A stretch of 64,000 nt of DNA from Ruminococcus sp. FMBCY1. Its GTDB lineage: Bacteria; Bacillota; Clostridia; Oscillospirales; Acutalibacteraceae. The translations under genes and the position numbers were made by a program. The stretch lies in NCBI RefSeq assembly GCF_023921805.1, contig NZ_CP074197.1, positions 124,001 to 188,000 on the forward strand, given 5' to 3'. Shown here one piece after another: positions 44,422-53,963 of the stretch. Under the pieces are notes generated by a model. It saw only the letters and a program-made list of their open reading frames with translations, had not been told where the DNA came from and made no database searches. The stretch's first letter is position 1. The number at the start of each line of letters is the position of its first letter.

Positions 44422-46230
44422 TTAAATATATGTTTTTAGTACAGGCTTTTTTTCGTGAGTCTGCACCGGTTCTGAAGATGAGCCTACAGGTGGGTTATAT
44501 GCCTTTGCTGTAGGATATTTTCTCAATAGAGCCGAAAATAATCTTGTGCGGTCGGCATAGCTTACCTCTCTTATAGTGCTTTTCTTTGCTTTATAGGGTT
44601 CTTCGTTAAGTGATAGTCCCCAGTCCTCGCTTTTGAGGAGTTTCATTTGTGCCGGGTGCATACCTGTTTTCATAAGCACCCAGTCACCTTTTTTCATTCT
44701 TTTAATTTGCCCCGGTGTCATTAAAGGCTTTTTTGTCATATTGTAAGTAACGGAATTTGCGTTGTTATTGTTTGAAAAGCTGTTTTGCTTTTGCGAAACA
44801 GAGCCTGACATTACAGTCTGATTATCAAGCATTTTTGAAAAAGTTTCTGCGTCAGGGGAAGTAGGTGCTATGTAACTGAACATTACATTCTGACAGCTTG
44901 ATTTTATAACGCTTGCTGTATTCTGATCGTATTTTTGATCAAGCTGCGTTGTAGTTTGTAAAAACGGGCAGCAAATGATACCTCTTGATCTGCCTGCAGA
45001 AAACATCTGATCAACTCTCTCTATGGCTGTGTATGTGCCAAATTCATCAAGGTAGTAGTATACTCGATGTGGCAGCTTGTTGTTCTCAAAATGTTCAGAG
45101 GCACAAAGTAATTCGTTATAAGTTTGTCTTACAAGTAAGCTTACTAAAAAATTTTTAGTGCTTGATTTTTCATCAACAACAAAGAATATTGCTTGTTTGC
45201 CGTTAATAAAGTTTTCAATATCAAGATCGCTGTTAAAGCATATCATTTGTTCCATTTCTGTATCAATGAAGGAAAGCATACGGCTCATTGCTGTTGACAT
45301 AACGCTTGCAGTAGTCTGAAAAGCACCGGAGGCTGTGGCAGACATAAACCATTTTGATTTGTGATTAGTCGGCAACATTGTATATAATTCAGTCAGATAA
45401 GTTGTAGGCATTACTCCTTTTTTATTTACTGTTCGTGGATCAATTTCAAGGAGCTGTTCAATTATTTTAAAAACTGATACTATGTGCTTTTCTTCGGGTT
45501 CACAAAGTTCGGATACAAGTAAGATAACGCCTGTAATAATGCCTTCTGCAGATTCGTAAAAGTATTGATTTTGTCCTGCACTTTTGAAACCGTCCATATG
45601 TACAATTGAGTTTGAAAGAACTTTTGCATATGTTTCAGCCCGTGCTTTGTCTGCAAGACTTTTTGTTGATTCATAGCGGTCATTGTATTTATTGACAAGA
45701 TACATCAGATTGTAACTGTCACTGCGAGTAGGATTTCTTAAATCTATTACATAAGTTTTGTACCCGTAATATTTTTCCAAAACAGGTGCATATGTCTGAT
45801 GAGCGTCACCTTTTGTATCTGTGGCGAAAAAAGGATTGCCAACGGCCGCTAAAAATTCAAGATTAGGATAGACGAAAGAAGATGTTTTACCGCCACCCGG
45901 AGCAGATACGGAGAGAGTATGATTATCAGATGTATCAATGTATGCAAATACTTTTTTGCCGCTTTTTACTGCACCGAGTATAATTCCCTCAAGCTGTGGC
46001 CTGTTTTCGCCATTTCTCCACTTTTCGGGTTCATATGGTATAATAACAAGATTATTATTTAATTCTTGTTTGGTGGCCCAGTGTTGGTCACCAAATTGGC
46101 CGTCACCGACAGGCTTGCTTTTAATAGAATTTAAATTTTTGCCGCTTGATGATATAAAGTACGCAGCTATAAGTACAACTAATACGATTATTGAAAATAT
46201 AATAATTCCGCTTGTTGAGCTACTTACCAT
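44422..46230 (-). CDS. type IV coupling protein (VirD4/TraG)
   Basis: Membrane ATPase of 602 residues that delivers the relaxase-DNA complex to the transfer channel. One N-terminal membrane helix (about 8-28), Walker A VSAPGGGKTSSFVYPN (about 108-123), DTKGDAHQTY just after it, Walker B-like YYLDEFGTYTAIERVDQMFSAGRSRGI and the sensor region PFLQTTTQLDQKY. The tail (about 560-602) is disordered and may select substrates. It overlaps the upstream TOPRIM gene by 11 bases. Confidence 0.93.
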   Translation of the reverse strand: MVSSSTSGIIIFSIIVLVVLIAAYFISSSGKNLNSIKSKPVGDGQFGDQHWATKQELNNNLVIIPYEPEKWRNGENRPQLEGIILGAVKSGKKVFAYIDTSDNHTLSVSAPGGGKTSSFVYPNLEFLAAVGNPFFATDTKGDAHQTYAPVLEKYYGYKTYVIDLRNPTRSDSYNLMYLVNKYNDRYESTKSLADKARAETYAKVLSNSIVHMDGFKSAGQNQYFYESAEGIITGVILLVSELCEPEEKHIVSVFKIIEQLLEIDPRTVNKKGVMPTTYLTELYTMLPTNHKSKWFMSATASGAFQTTASVMSTAMSRMLSFIDTEMEQMICFNSDLDIENFINGKQAIFFVVDEKSSTKNFLVSLLVRQTYNELLCASEHFENNKLPHRVYYYLDEFGTYTAIERVDQMFSAGRSRGIICCPFLQTTTQLDQKYDQNTASVIKSSCQNVMFSYIAPTSPDAETFSKMLDNQTVMSGSVSQKQNSFSNNNNANSVTYNMTKKPLMTPGQIKRMKKGDWVLMKTGMHPAQMKLLKSEDWGLSLNEEPYKAKKSTIREVSYADRTRLFSALLRKYPTAKAYNPPVGSSSEPVQTHEKKPVLKTYI

Positions 46231-47158
46231 AACTTTGACTCCTTTGTTTTAAAATTTCGTTCCAATCTTTTAGCTTAGGGGTTATTATTTCAGTTTTATA
46301 TTTGACCTGAAATAATTTTTGTGCTTTTTTAGCAAAGTCCTGTCCGTGATTTTTGCCGTCAGAACTGTTTATATCATTATCTGTACATATATAGATTTTC
46401 TTTATATGCGGGTAATCTTCAACACATTTTTTCAAAGCTTCTAAATTCAGCCCTCCTAAAGCTATATAGTTGTATGTGTGCCAGTTTTCGTCAAGCTGAT
46501 ACAAAGTAATAAAACTGAATAAGTCAATAAAAGCTTCAAAAACAAAAAGCACATCAGACAAACCAATGTGCTTAAAGCAGTATATTTTGTTACTTCCGGT
46601 AATCTCACCTTTAAAAGATTTAACAGTAAGCGTACCTTTTAATCCGGCATACCTGACTATTCCTTTTTTATCTTTGCCGAGAAATACAATGTTGTGGTTG
46701 CTTTTATCTTCATATATAAGACCTTTTTTTACAAAGTATCTGACGACACTGTAATCAATACAGCGTGAATTGCACAGATAAGCATACAAGCGTTTGTTGT
46801 TTGTGTTTTTTTGAGGTAAAACCACTCTGTCTTTTTTATGGTAAATATCAGGTTCATTTATAAAATCAACAGGCTTTGAATTGCTTGTAGCTTTGTAATT
46901 TCCGTCAAGCAAAGTTATTACTGCTTCTTGAAAACTAAAATCAAAAAATGTCATCAGAAAATTTACTGCCGTACCCGATTCACCTGTAGAATGTCTGTAC
47001 CAAATATGACCTCGTATTTTTACGCTGTCATGTGTTTCCCACATATATTCTGTACCGCTATGTAAAACTTTTTCTCCTATACTTTCAAGATATTCTTTAA
47101 TATCTTTATGATGAGCCTGATACAACTCTTCATCTGTAAACGGAATAAATTTTGACAT
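46220..47158 (-). CDS. DUF3991/TOPRIM primase-like protein
   Basis: Protein of 312 residues common in clostridial mobile elements. The N-terminal part (about 1-170) fits DUF3991 with a zinc-free primase-like start (YLESIGEKV..SGTEYMWE..SVKIRGHIWYRHSTGESGTAVNFLM), and the C-terminal part is a TOPRIM domain (VLFVFEAFIDLFSF with the catalytic Glu; IKKIYICTDNDINSSDGKNHGQDFA with the acidic pair). It may prime the complementary strand after transfer. It lies between relaxase and coupling protein genes, overlapping the latter. Confidence 0.85.
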   Translation of the reverse strand: MSKFIPFTDEELYQAHHKDIKEYLESIGEKVLHSGTEYMWETHDSVKIRGHIWYRHSTGESGTAVNFLMTFFDFSFQEAVITLLDGNYKATSNSKPVDFINEPDIYHKKDRVVLPQKNTNNKRLYAYLCNSRCIDYSVVRYFVKKGLIYEDKSNHNIVFLGKDKKGIVRYAGLKGTLTVKSFKGEITGSNKIYCFKHIGLSDVLFVFEAFIDLFSFITLYQLDENWHTYNYIALGGLNLEALKKCVEDYPHIKKIYICTDNDINSSDGKNHGQDFAKKAQKLFQVKYKTEIITPKLKDWNEILKQRSQSYGK

Positions 47159-47170
47159 TTTTTAACCTCC

Positions 47171-50100
47171 TTAACAGTCATAGCTGATTGGATTGTCAGA
47201 TACAGCGTGACCTAATTGTATTTTTTGTATTTTTTCATCTCTTAGCTGTTTTGAATCAGATGTGTATTTTTGCTTTGCGGCGGCAATTGTTTCTGTATTT
47301 ATAATTTTGCCCATATGAGCGGCTATAGAGGCAAGATTAAGCACTGTTATTTGCTGTTGCGTGTTAGTTTCTTCAATTTTTTGCTGTGCTTTTATATTTC
47401 CGAGTTCAACAGCCTTTTTATACCACAAAAGAGCCTTTTCAATATCTCGTTCGATTCCCAATCCGTATTGATAAAAAGTACCTATTCGCAAAGCTAATTC
47501 TGAATCTGTTTGATTGTTATTAAACCGGATAAGATAAGCCGATAATGCTTTTCTAAAATAATTACTTGCAAGCTCATTGTTTTGTAATCCGTATTTTTCG
47601 GAGTGATAGATATAACCGAGCTGATAAGCTGCATTTGCATTTTCAAATTTTTCAGCTTCCGAAAACCAATATATAGCTTGATTAATGTTCATATCGGTTC
47701 CTAACCCTTTTAAATACATATCACCAAGACGATAAGCAATATAATCATTAGGATTTTGCTTGTAATCTGTTATATAAAGATTTAGAGCATTACTGTAGCA
47801 TAGCTGAGCTTTTGCAATATCATAATGGGCATAACTTTCGTTTAAATAAATTTTAGCAAGATTGAACCAAGCGTTAGATATATTTCCTTGTGCTGCATAT
47901 TGAAAATGTTTTATAGCATTTTCAATATCATTATTTTCAAATGCTATTTTACCTAACTGATAGGCAGCATTTGTATTGCCGAGTTTTTCAGCTTGTGAAA
48001 ACCAATGTATAGCTTTATTTATGTCAATATCAGTACCTAAACCGTTAAAATACATTTTTCCGAGTCTATAGGCTGTAAAGTCATCAGGATTTTGGGTATA
48101 ATCTGTTATGTAAAGATTTAAAGCATTACTGTAGCATAGCTGAGCTTTTGAAATATCATATAGTCCGTAACTTTCGTCTGAATATATTTTACCGAGTTTA
48201 AACCAAGCGTGAGATATATTTCCTTTTGCTGCTTCTTGAAAATTCTCAACAGCTTTTTCAATTTCTCCCTTTTGAAGAGAAATTTTACCGACTTGATAGT
48301 TTGCGTAGAAGTTACCGAGTACAGCAGATATTTGATAATAACTGTATGCCTCTTCAATATTCTTTTCGATGCCTTCACCGTTTTCGTATAGCTTTGCAAG
48401 CGTGTATGCAGATGAAGCACTACCGTTTAATGTAGCCTTTTTTAGCCAAATTACAGCTTTTTGAATATCTTTCTCAACACCGTAGCCGTTTAGATACATC
48501 TTACCAAGTCTGCTTTCAGCTGTAACATTACTGTTTTCTTCTTCTGCTTTCTCATATTCCAAGCAGGCTCTTTTATAATTTTCGTTAGCCTTTTGTTCAT
48601 CAATGATATTGTATTTTTCGGAAGAGTATATGTAACCAAGCTGATATGCTGCATTTGGATTATCTTGTTTAGCTGCTTTATTGAGCCACTCAATTGCAGA
48701 ATTAACGTTAATATCTGTGCCTTTTCCTGCAAGATACATATTTGCTATACGCATTTCTGTAAAAGCATTTTGTATATCGTTTTCTTCTTGTTCTATCATA
48801 CCCTCCAATGCTTTTTTATATAAGCCGTTAATATAATCTTTTGAAACATTATTAAAATCATCGGCATAATCCTCATACAGCTTTGCAAGGTCATAATTTG
48901 CAAGCACAACTGTTTTAGTTGCTTTTGAAAAATAATGCTCTGCCTGCTGTATATCAATATTTACACCCTCACCGGACAAACACATTTTACCAAGTCTGTA
49001 TGACGCATATTTATCACCTTTTCTATCTGCTTTTAAGTAATAGTCAAATGCTTTTTCATAATCTTGAGTAAAACCAAGGCCATAATAAAATTGATTGCCA
49101 AGGTAGTAGTAAGCATGCGAATAACTGTTTTTTGCAGCAAGACTAAAAACATTACTTGAGCAGCGATAATCTTGTTCAACACCTTCACCTTTAAGGTACA
49201 TTCGGCCTAACAGATATTCAATATATGCTTCATAAGAATCAACTTCACTGTAATAATGCAAATTGTCAGAATCGTTTTCGAGTTCATAAAAGTAATTTCT
49301 GTTTTTTAACCCATCTCTGAATTGAATAAAAGCTGTTTTGCAATAGTAGTTGCCAAGTTCTTTATTGATTTCTGTAGCTTTAGTACCGTATAAATACATT
49401 TGTCCGAGTTTATATGCAGACATACTGTCACCGTAACTGTCCGCAGCAATACCGTACCACATTTGAGCTGCATTATAATCTTTTTCCGTACCTTTTCCGT
49501 AGTAATAACAATCCGCAAGTTTTCTGCAAGATTGTGCAGTTCTGGTTTGCAAATCACTTGAATTTTGATACGCTTTTTTAAAATCTATAACTTCCTTTCC
49601 TTCATTTCCAAGTATAAATGAGGGAATTTTTTGTAACTCTGTATATTCGTATTCTTCCGGCTTTGTATCATCAATAAAACCGTTATCATCATCTGCTGAT
49701 TGCGGTTCTGTTTCTGCAGGAGCTGTAATATTCGGTGGGGGAGAAATCGTAATATCATCAGTTGCAGTTATAAATGTTCCGCTTTGATTCATAGATTTTG
49801 CACATTCTAAGATATAATTCTTGATAGGTGTAAATTTATCAATTTTGGAAATGTCAGGCTTTACAAATTCTTTTTTTGAATAGTATTTACTCAAACTGTA
49901 GCTTTCATCACACCACTTATCATAAAGATTTGACAGTTGGTTGTTATTGCTTACAAGTGTGGTTAGAATATCATCTACAAGTTTTTTCTTGTCAGGTGAA
50001 GAAAAGCCGTAAGTATTTCTTCCTTTGCTGAAATCTTTGCTTGAAAGGGTCAACATTTGATTAACTAAGTATTTTAAAGTTTCATCGGAAATATATTTAT

Positions 50101-51184
50101 TAGGTTCGGAAAGCAGATTATTTAGTGAATTTTTACTCTGACTGATTAGCTCGTTTAGGTATTTGTCTTTATTAATATATATTTCCTGTCGTTCATCTTT
50201 GAAAATTTCATTAACAAACTCTGATTTTAAATTCTTAATATTTTTCTTAGACAAAAAGCCTTCTTTTGGGTCTGTTGAGTAAACGAATAAGTGTACATGC
50301 GGGTGATGACCTGTATTGTGCATACCAGCATACCATTGCAGATTATTAATGTTTATACCGTGAGCTTCTGCGATAAGATCAACTTTAGACATTATTAAAT
50401 CCTTCCATGGCTTTTGACAGTCATAACCGAGCCTGTCAGCGTCCTCTCGTCTGAGCGAGAGAATGTCAGTCCATATGTTTCCGTTGTGAGTTGATACTTC
50501 TTCTGCAACTCTGTCAAGATCTACATCAGGGTATGATGAAAATAAACCGTGCTCACCGACTTTAAAAGCACCCGGTCTTTTGGCTGTATATTCTATCAAA
50601 TTTCCTGCTTCGTTAAAAAGCAACTCTTCTGCAAGTATGGAAATAAGAGCGGAGGCATTTGACATAGTCGGATTATTAATATAATCGGTGTATTCCAACG
50701 GTTTATCCTCATCATCTTTATAATTTAATTGTTCAAGAAATTCTTTAATAGTTTCTTTTTGTTTCTTTGTTGCAGGTCGATTTTTAACATCATAAAACTG
50801 TGCCAATCTGATAGCTTCATTTACTATGTTTTGTTCCGATAGATTTAATGAAGTATTTTCAGAAAGCTTATTTGCCAAATGCAGCATTAAACTTGAAGCA
50901 TTCGCTCTTGTAGGATTAGTTTCATAAGCTTTGTATTCTTCACACTCTGCACTAAGACCTTTTTCTGTACAGAGATTAAGTAAATCTTTAACAGATACTT
51001 TTTGCTTAAAAGTAATCGGTAAATCATCTGCCATATCAATGTTTTTGTCAACGGTTTCCCTTGTACCGCAATACCGTACAAGATTTGCTGCATGCTCACC
51101 ACTTAAGGCGTGATCGCTTAGCTTTTCTCCGGGTTTGGCTATATGAAAGTAACGGGAGTTTAAAATAAACCTTGTGCCAACCAT
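47171..51184 (-). CDS. MobP-type relaxase fused to a Sel1-repeat array
   Basis: Very long relaxase of 1337 residues. Residues about 1-330 are the relaxase: start GTRFILNSRYFHI, a possible catalytic Tyr in the first 50 residues (LVRYCGTRE), and the metal-binding histidine motif MHNTGHHPHVHLFVYS near 290. The N-terminal domain fits the MobP3 group. Residues about 565-1290 are about 18 Sel1-like repeats of the form A..LG.MY..G.G...D...A..W..KA...G. Some repeats (around 47680-47960 and 48010-48300) are duplicated at DNA level with a shift of about 337 bases. Sel1 arrays bind proteins, so the tail could dock transfer or cell-wall components. Nicking site not identified. Confidence 0.88.
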   Translation of the reverse strand: MVGTRFILNSRYFHIAKPGEKLSDHALSGEHAANLVRYCGTRETVDKNIDMADDLPITFKQKVSVKDLLNLCTEKGLSAECEEYKAYETNPTRANASSLMLHLANKLSENTSLNLSEQNIVNEAIRLAQFYDVKNRPATKKQKETIKEFLEQLNYKDDEDKPLEYTDYINNPTMSNASALISILAEELLFNEAGNLIEYTAKRPGAFKVGEHGLFSSYPDVDLDRVAEEVSTHNGNIWTDILSLRREDADRLGYDCQKPWKDLIMSKVDLIAEAHGININNLQWYAGMHNTGHHPHVHLFVYSTDPKEGFLSKKNIKNLKSEFVNEIFKDERQEIYINKDKYLNELISQSKNSLNNLLSEPNKYISDETLKYLVNQMLTLSSKDFSKGRNTYGFSSPDKKKLVDDILTTLVSNNNQLSNLYDKWCDESYSLSKYYSKKEFVKPDISKIDKFTPIKNYILECAKSMNQSGTFITATDDITISPPPNITAPAETEPQSADDDNGFIDDTKPEEYEYTELQKIPSFILGNEGKEVIDFKKAYQNSSDLQTRTAQSCRKLADCYYYGKGTEKDYNAAQMWYGIAADSYGDSMSAYKLGQMYLYGTKATEINKELGNYYCKTAFIQFRDGLKNRNYFYELENDSDNLHYYSEVDSYEAYIEYLLGRMYLKGEGVEQDYRCSSNVFSLAAKNSYSHAYYYLGNQFYYGLGFTQDYEKAFDYYLKADRKGDKYASYRLGKMCLSGEGVNIDIQQAEHYFSKATKTVVLANYDLAKLYEDYADDFNNVSKDYINGLYKKALEGMIEQEENDIQNAFTEMRIANMYLAGKGTDINVNSAIEWLNKAAKQDNPNAAYQLGYIYSSEKYNIIDEQKANENYKRACLEYEKAEEENSNVTAESRLGKMYLNGYGVEKDIQKAVIWLKKATLNGSASSAYTLAKLYENGEGIEKNIEEAYSYYQISAVLGNFYANYQVGKISLQKGEIEKAVENFQEAAKGNISHAWFKLGKIYSDESYGLYDISKAQLCYSNALNLYITDYTQNPDDFTAYRLGKMYFNGLGTDIDINKAIHWFSQAEKLGNTNAAYQLGKIAFENNDIENAIKHFQYAAQGNISNAWFNLAKIYLNESYAHYDIAKAQLCYSNALNLYITDYKQNPNDYIAYRLGDMYLKGLGTDMNINQAIYWFSEAEKFENANAAYQLGYIYHSEKYGLQNNELASNYFRKALSAYLIRFNNNQTDSELALRIGTFYQYGLGIERDIEKALLWYKKAVELGNIKAQQKIEETNTQQQITVLNLASIAAHMGKIINTETIAAAKQKYTSDSKQLRDEKIQKIQLGHAVSDNPISYDC

Positions 51185-51195
51185 AGCAGCCTCCG

Positions 51196-51591
51196 TTATG
51201 TTTGAGCTTCATATGCTGATATAATGCCTTTGCTTGCCTTAACATCTTCTACAGCTTTTCTACGCATTTTATCATATGAGTCTTTGTCAAGTTCCATCAT
51301 ACTTGCAACTATACGAGTAAGCACATTAATTTCAACAGCTTCTTTGAATTGCAGTTTTGAGGTTCTGTTTGAAGCATTGTTTATCATACCTTCAATTTTT
51401 TGTCCTACAATAGAGCATAGATAATCTTGCGTAATTTCAGATGTTTTATAGCCAAAGTAAAAATCAACAGCTGATTCAATTATCTTATTTCTGCTTGTTT
51501 TGCCGTCATCAAGTTTCTTTAAGCTCTCAATTTTATTTATCGTTGATAAAGGCAATTGAACGCTTATCTGCTGTTTGTTTACTGATTGCAT
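51196..51591 (-). CDS. ribbon-helix-helix relaxosome accessory protein
   Basis: Protein of 131 residues with an N-terminal CopG/MobC-like ribbon-helix-helix: QISVQLPLSTINKIESLKK followed by SRNKIIESAVDFYF. The C-terminal helices (about 50-125) may give dimerisation. It lies directly upstream of the relaxase gene (11 bases), where such proteins usually bind the origin of transfer. Its start overlaps the end of the preceding gene by 13 bases. Role inferred from position and fold. Confidence 0.72.
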   Translation of the reverse strand: MQSVNKQQISVQLPLSTINKIESLKKLDDGKTSRNKIIESAVDFYFGYKTSEITQDYLCSIVGQKIEGMINNASNRTSKLQFKEAVEINVLTRIVASMMELDKDSYDKMRRKAVEDVKASKGIISAYEAQT

Positions 51592-52046
51592 ACGCTATTC
51601 TCCTTTAAAACTTCATTACGCTTATTAATTAAAAGTGTAAGGTATTCATCTGAACAAAGATAGTTATAATACTGCTCAATTGCTATTTGCATTACAAATC
51701 CTCTTGAAATATAAAGCTCTCTTTTAAGAAACATCAGCATTCTATAACTCTTTTTGGTAATATAAAGACTTTTTTGTTTTTTAGGAATTATATCAAATTT
51801 TTCCCTTTCTTCTCGAAAAATGCTTTTTATTTTTTCGGGATCTTCAAGATATTTTTGGTATAAATATTCGACAGAAGCGTTATAAACGAAAGAAAGAGTG
51901 TTTGAATTAAGAATATTTTTGGCTTTAACAGCAGTTTCGTCTATTACTTTTGATGTAAGATAAAAGCAAGAGCCTAATAATTTATCATCAGGTATATTAT
52001 CATTGGTTAAAGTTAATTTGTTAAAAAATCTATCTGACTGTATCAT
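51579..52046 (-). CDS. unknown accessory protein of the transfer block
   Basis: 155 residues, not recognised. Mostly helical, without signal peptide or membrane helix. The segment PKKQKSLYITKKSYRMLMFLKRELYISRGFVMQIAIEQYYNYL looks like a second ribbon-helix-helix (short strand, then two helices), so a DNA-binding partner in the relaxosome is possible. It is coupled to the next gene by overlap. Confidence 0.6.
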   Translation of the reverse strand: MIQSDRFFNKLTLTNDNIPDDKLLGSCFYLTSKVIDETAVKAKNILNSNTLSFVYNASVEYLYQKYLEDPEKIKSIFREEREKFDIIPKKQKSLYITKKSYRMLMFLKRELYISRGFVMQIAIEQYYNYLCSDEYLTLLINKRNEVLKENSVCNQ

Positions 52047-52057
52047 AAAATCACCTC

Positions 52058-52615
52058 TTAAAAGATTTTCTCGACTGAACGAATTTTACATATATTATAG
52101 TAATATCCCATATTGAAATTGTATGTTACATTTGAGTTTGACACTTCATCGTTGTATATGATTGTCTGACTGCAAATAGCCATAACATTAAATGAACCGT
52201 TATCCTCATAGTCAGAAACATACAATTGTACCAAGCCTGTAGCTTGCTCATAATTATCATCGTATGTGCTGTGACCTATTGTTGTTTGTAATTGATTATA
52301 ATAATCATCTGATAAGTAATCCTTGAGCTGAGAAATATTATTACTTTGTGACCCAGAATAGGAGAGGTAAAGCTGACAATATTTATCAATGACATCTTTG
52401 ACTTCAATATTAAACAGTCTGTCATATTTGAGCTTTTCACTTTCTAATTCCTCAATCCTTTGCTGCAAATTTTCTGTGTTCATAGTTGTGTTTTCAACTG
52501 TAACAGGAGCAGTAGTCGATTCTGTTTTATTAGTATCATCTTTCAAACCACACCCTGTTACAATAACTGTTATTGCAGAAATAACGACCGTTGCTATAAT
52601 AAATTTCTTTTTCAT
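52058..52615 (-). CDS. lipoprotein, possible VirB8-like channel part
   Basis: 185 residues. Signal peptide with lipobox VTGCG (Cys at about 20), then a Thr/Glu-rich linker, a short coiled coil (NLQQRIEELESEKLKYDRL, about 43-62) and a globular domain (about 70-185) with a DVIDKYCQLYLSYS helix and late strands (GLVQLYVSDYE, FNVMAICSQTIIY). The size and helix-then-sheet order recall VirB8/TcpC scaffold domains, but I see no decisive motif. The ATG at 52615 has AAAGGAAG before it; an upstream ATG at 52657 would read through palindrome 11. Confidence 0.6.
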   Translation of the reverse strand: MKKKFIIATVVISAITVIVTGCGLKDDTNKTESTTAPVTVENTTMNTENLQQRIEELESEKLKYDRLFNIEVKDVIDKYCQLYLSYSGSQSNNISQLKDYLSDDYYNQLQTTIGHSTYDDNYEQATGLVQLYVSDYEDNGSFNVMAICSQTIIYNDEVSNSNVTYNFNMGYYYNICKIRSVEKIF

Positions 52616-52643
52616 TTTTCTTCCTTTCATATACCAAAGCAGC

Positions 52644-52672
52644 AACAAGTGTCCCACCGTGGGACACTTGTT
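52644..52672. repeat. 23-bp palindrome, copy 11
   Basis: AACAAGTGTCCCAC, central C, GTGGGACACTTGTT, 10 kb from the other copies. It fills the gap between the CHAP gene and the lipoprotein gene and overlaps the CHAP stop codon. Confidence 0.9.
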
Positions 52673-53963
52673 AGCTGAAATCCGTGTCAGATAAGCCTTT
52701 TAGGTAGTCATATGTCCATTTTCGTCTTGTTTCATAGCTGTAGTTGCTGTCACTCCAAGCCCTTTTAGAAGAATAAACAGAATCAAGAGTTGCGTTAGAT
52801 ACACCGTATAAAACACCATTATGACCGTTGCCGTAAACATTTTTATCAAATGAACCTGTGCCAAATTGATTTAATATATCTGCACAGTAAACGATAGCTC
52901 GCTTATCATTGATATTATTTTCCTGACAAATTGCGATATATTCTTCCGCATTTTCTGTTGATGTTTGATTTTGTGCTTCTATGCCTGCATTCGTAAGCAG
53001 CATTGCTTTAATACATGAGCAAGTATAGCTGTCAGGGACATAACTTGACCAATCGCTTCCGTTTGTTATAGCGGCAATAACTTTCCTACCGGTATTTGAG
53101 TAAGATAAAGCTACTCGGTTAATTTCTGCATTGCTTATACTGTATGCTTTACGCAAGAGTGATAATGCGTTATTACCGTGCCAACCGTATGCACCTACTG
53201 ACAGAGCACCGTTATCATTAGCTATAACAGAACCGAAATCACTGTTATCAAGTTCGTTGTAAAATACACCTACTTCATTGTGAGTAATAACATTTCTTGT
53301 TACATTTGCAAGACCTTTTTCAATTGCTGAACCAACCGCTCCATAGCAAGCTATGCTGTCATCGTTTAATTGTAATATGTATTTATTTACATAACTTACA
53401 GTTGCCCAGTTGGAGGTTTGGCCATTGTACTCATTGCCGGCAATTACTGTAACAGAATTATCTTTTACTTCAACAACTATGCCTATATGATCTACATTAC
53501 CGGTTGCTTTATAATGGCTTCTGCCACCGTAATCGAAGAAAATTAAGTTGCCGACTTGCGGTGTATAGTTATCGGCACTTTTTAATTTTCCAAGCTCTTT
53601 TAGGTTGTTTGTCCAAATAATAGTTCCCGGTGCAAAGCCAAAATCTTTGGTTTCATAGCCTGATTCCTGAATACAGTAACCGACAAAATAACAGCACCAA
53701 TCTGTCACAGAAGATTTAAAATATGAGCAATAGCGTTCACCTTGACAGGATAAATTTTGACTGCCTGGAGTGTGAGTTTGCCAAAAGCTGTACTCTTCTT
53801 TTGCTTTTTCTGCAATTGGTGCTGCATTTTGTTGTGTAGATTCATATGTAAACATCAACAGAAATAAAACGGCGGCTATAACACCTATGACTATTCCTAT
53901 AATTGTATTTCTTGCTTTCTTGTTATTAATGATAAGCAAAAAATACTTAACTGCTGTAGTCAT
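52671..53963 (-). CDS. membrane-anchored CHAP-domain cell-wall hydrolase of the transfer system
   Basis: 430 residues. N-terminal membrane helix (about 18-38), then a CHAP peptidase domain (about 75-215) with catalytic Cys in VTDWCCYFVGYC and His in NVDHIGIVVEV, and a C-terminal domain (about 225-415; GVFYNELDNSDFGSVIANDNGALSVGAYGWHG..ALSLLRKA) resembling phage-like lysozyme modules. Two-domain wall hydrolases of this kind act as VirB1 equivalents in Gram-positive conjugation and open peptidoglycan for the channel. The next gene upstream is VirB4, ending at the base beside this start. Confidence 0.82.
   Translation of the reverse strand: MTTAVKYFLLIINNKKARNTIIGIVIGVIAAVLFLLMFTYESTQQNAAPIAEKAKEEYSFWQTHTPGSQNLSCQGERYCSYFKSSVTDWCCYFVGYCIQESGYETKDFGFAPGTIIWTNNLKELGKLKSADNYTPQVGNLIFFDYGGRSHYKATGNVDHIGIVVEVKDNSVTVIAGNEYNGQTSNWATVSYVNKYILQLNDDSIACYGAVGSAIEKGLANVTRNVITHNEVGVFYNELDNSDFGSVIANDNGALSVGAYGWHGNNALSLLRKAYSISNAEINRVALSYSNTGRKVIAAITNGSDWSSYVPDSYTCSCIKAMLLTNAGIEAQNQTSTENAEEYIAICQENNINDKRAIVYCADILNQFGTGSFDKNVYGNGHNGVLYGVSNATLDSVYSSKRAWSDSNYSYETRRKWTYDYLKGLSDTDFS

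Noticed and set aside
36983..52672. The 23-bp palindromes as simple intrinsic terminators
   Set aside because: Most copies lack a T run on either side, several lie upstream of genes, and good separate terminators exist nearby (for example 38626-38660).
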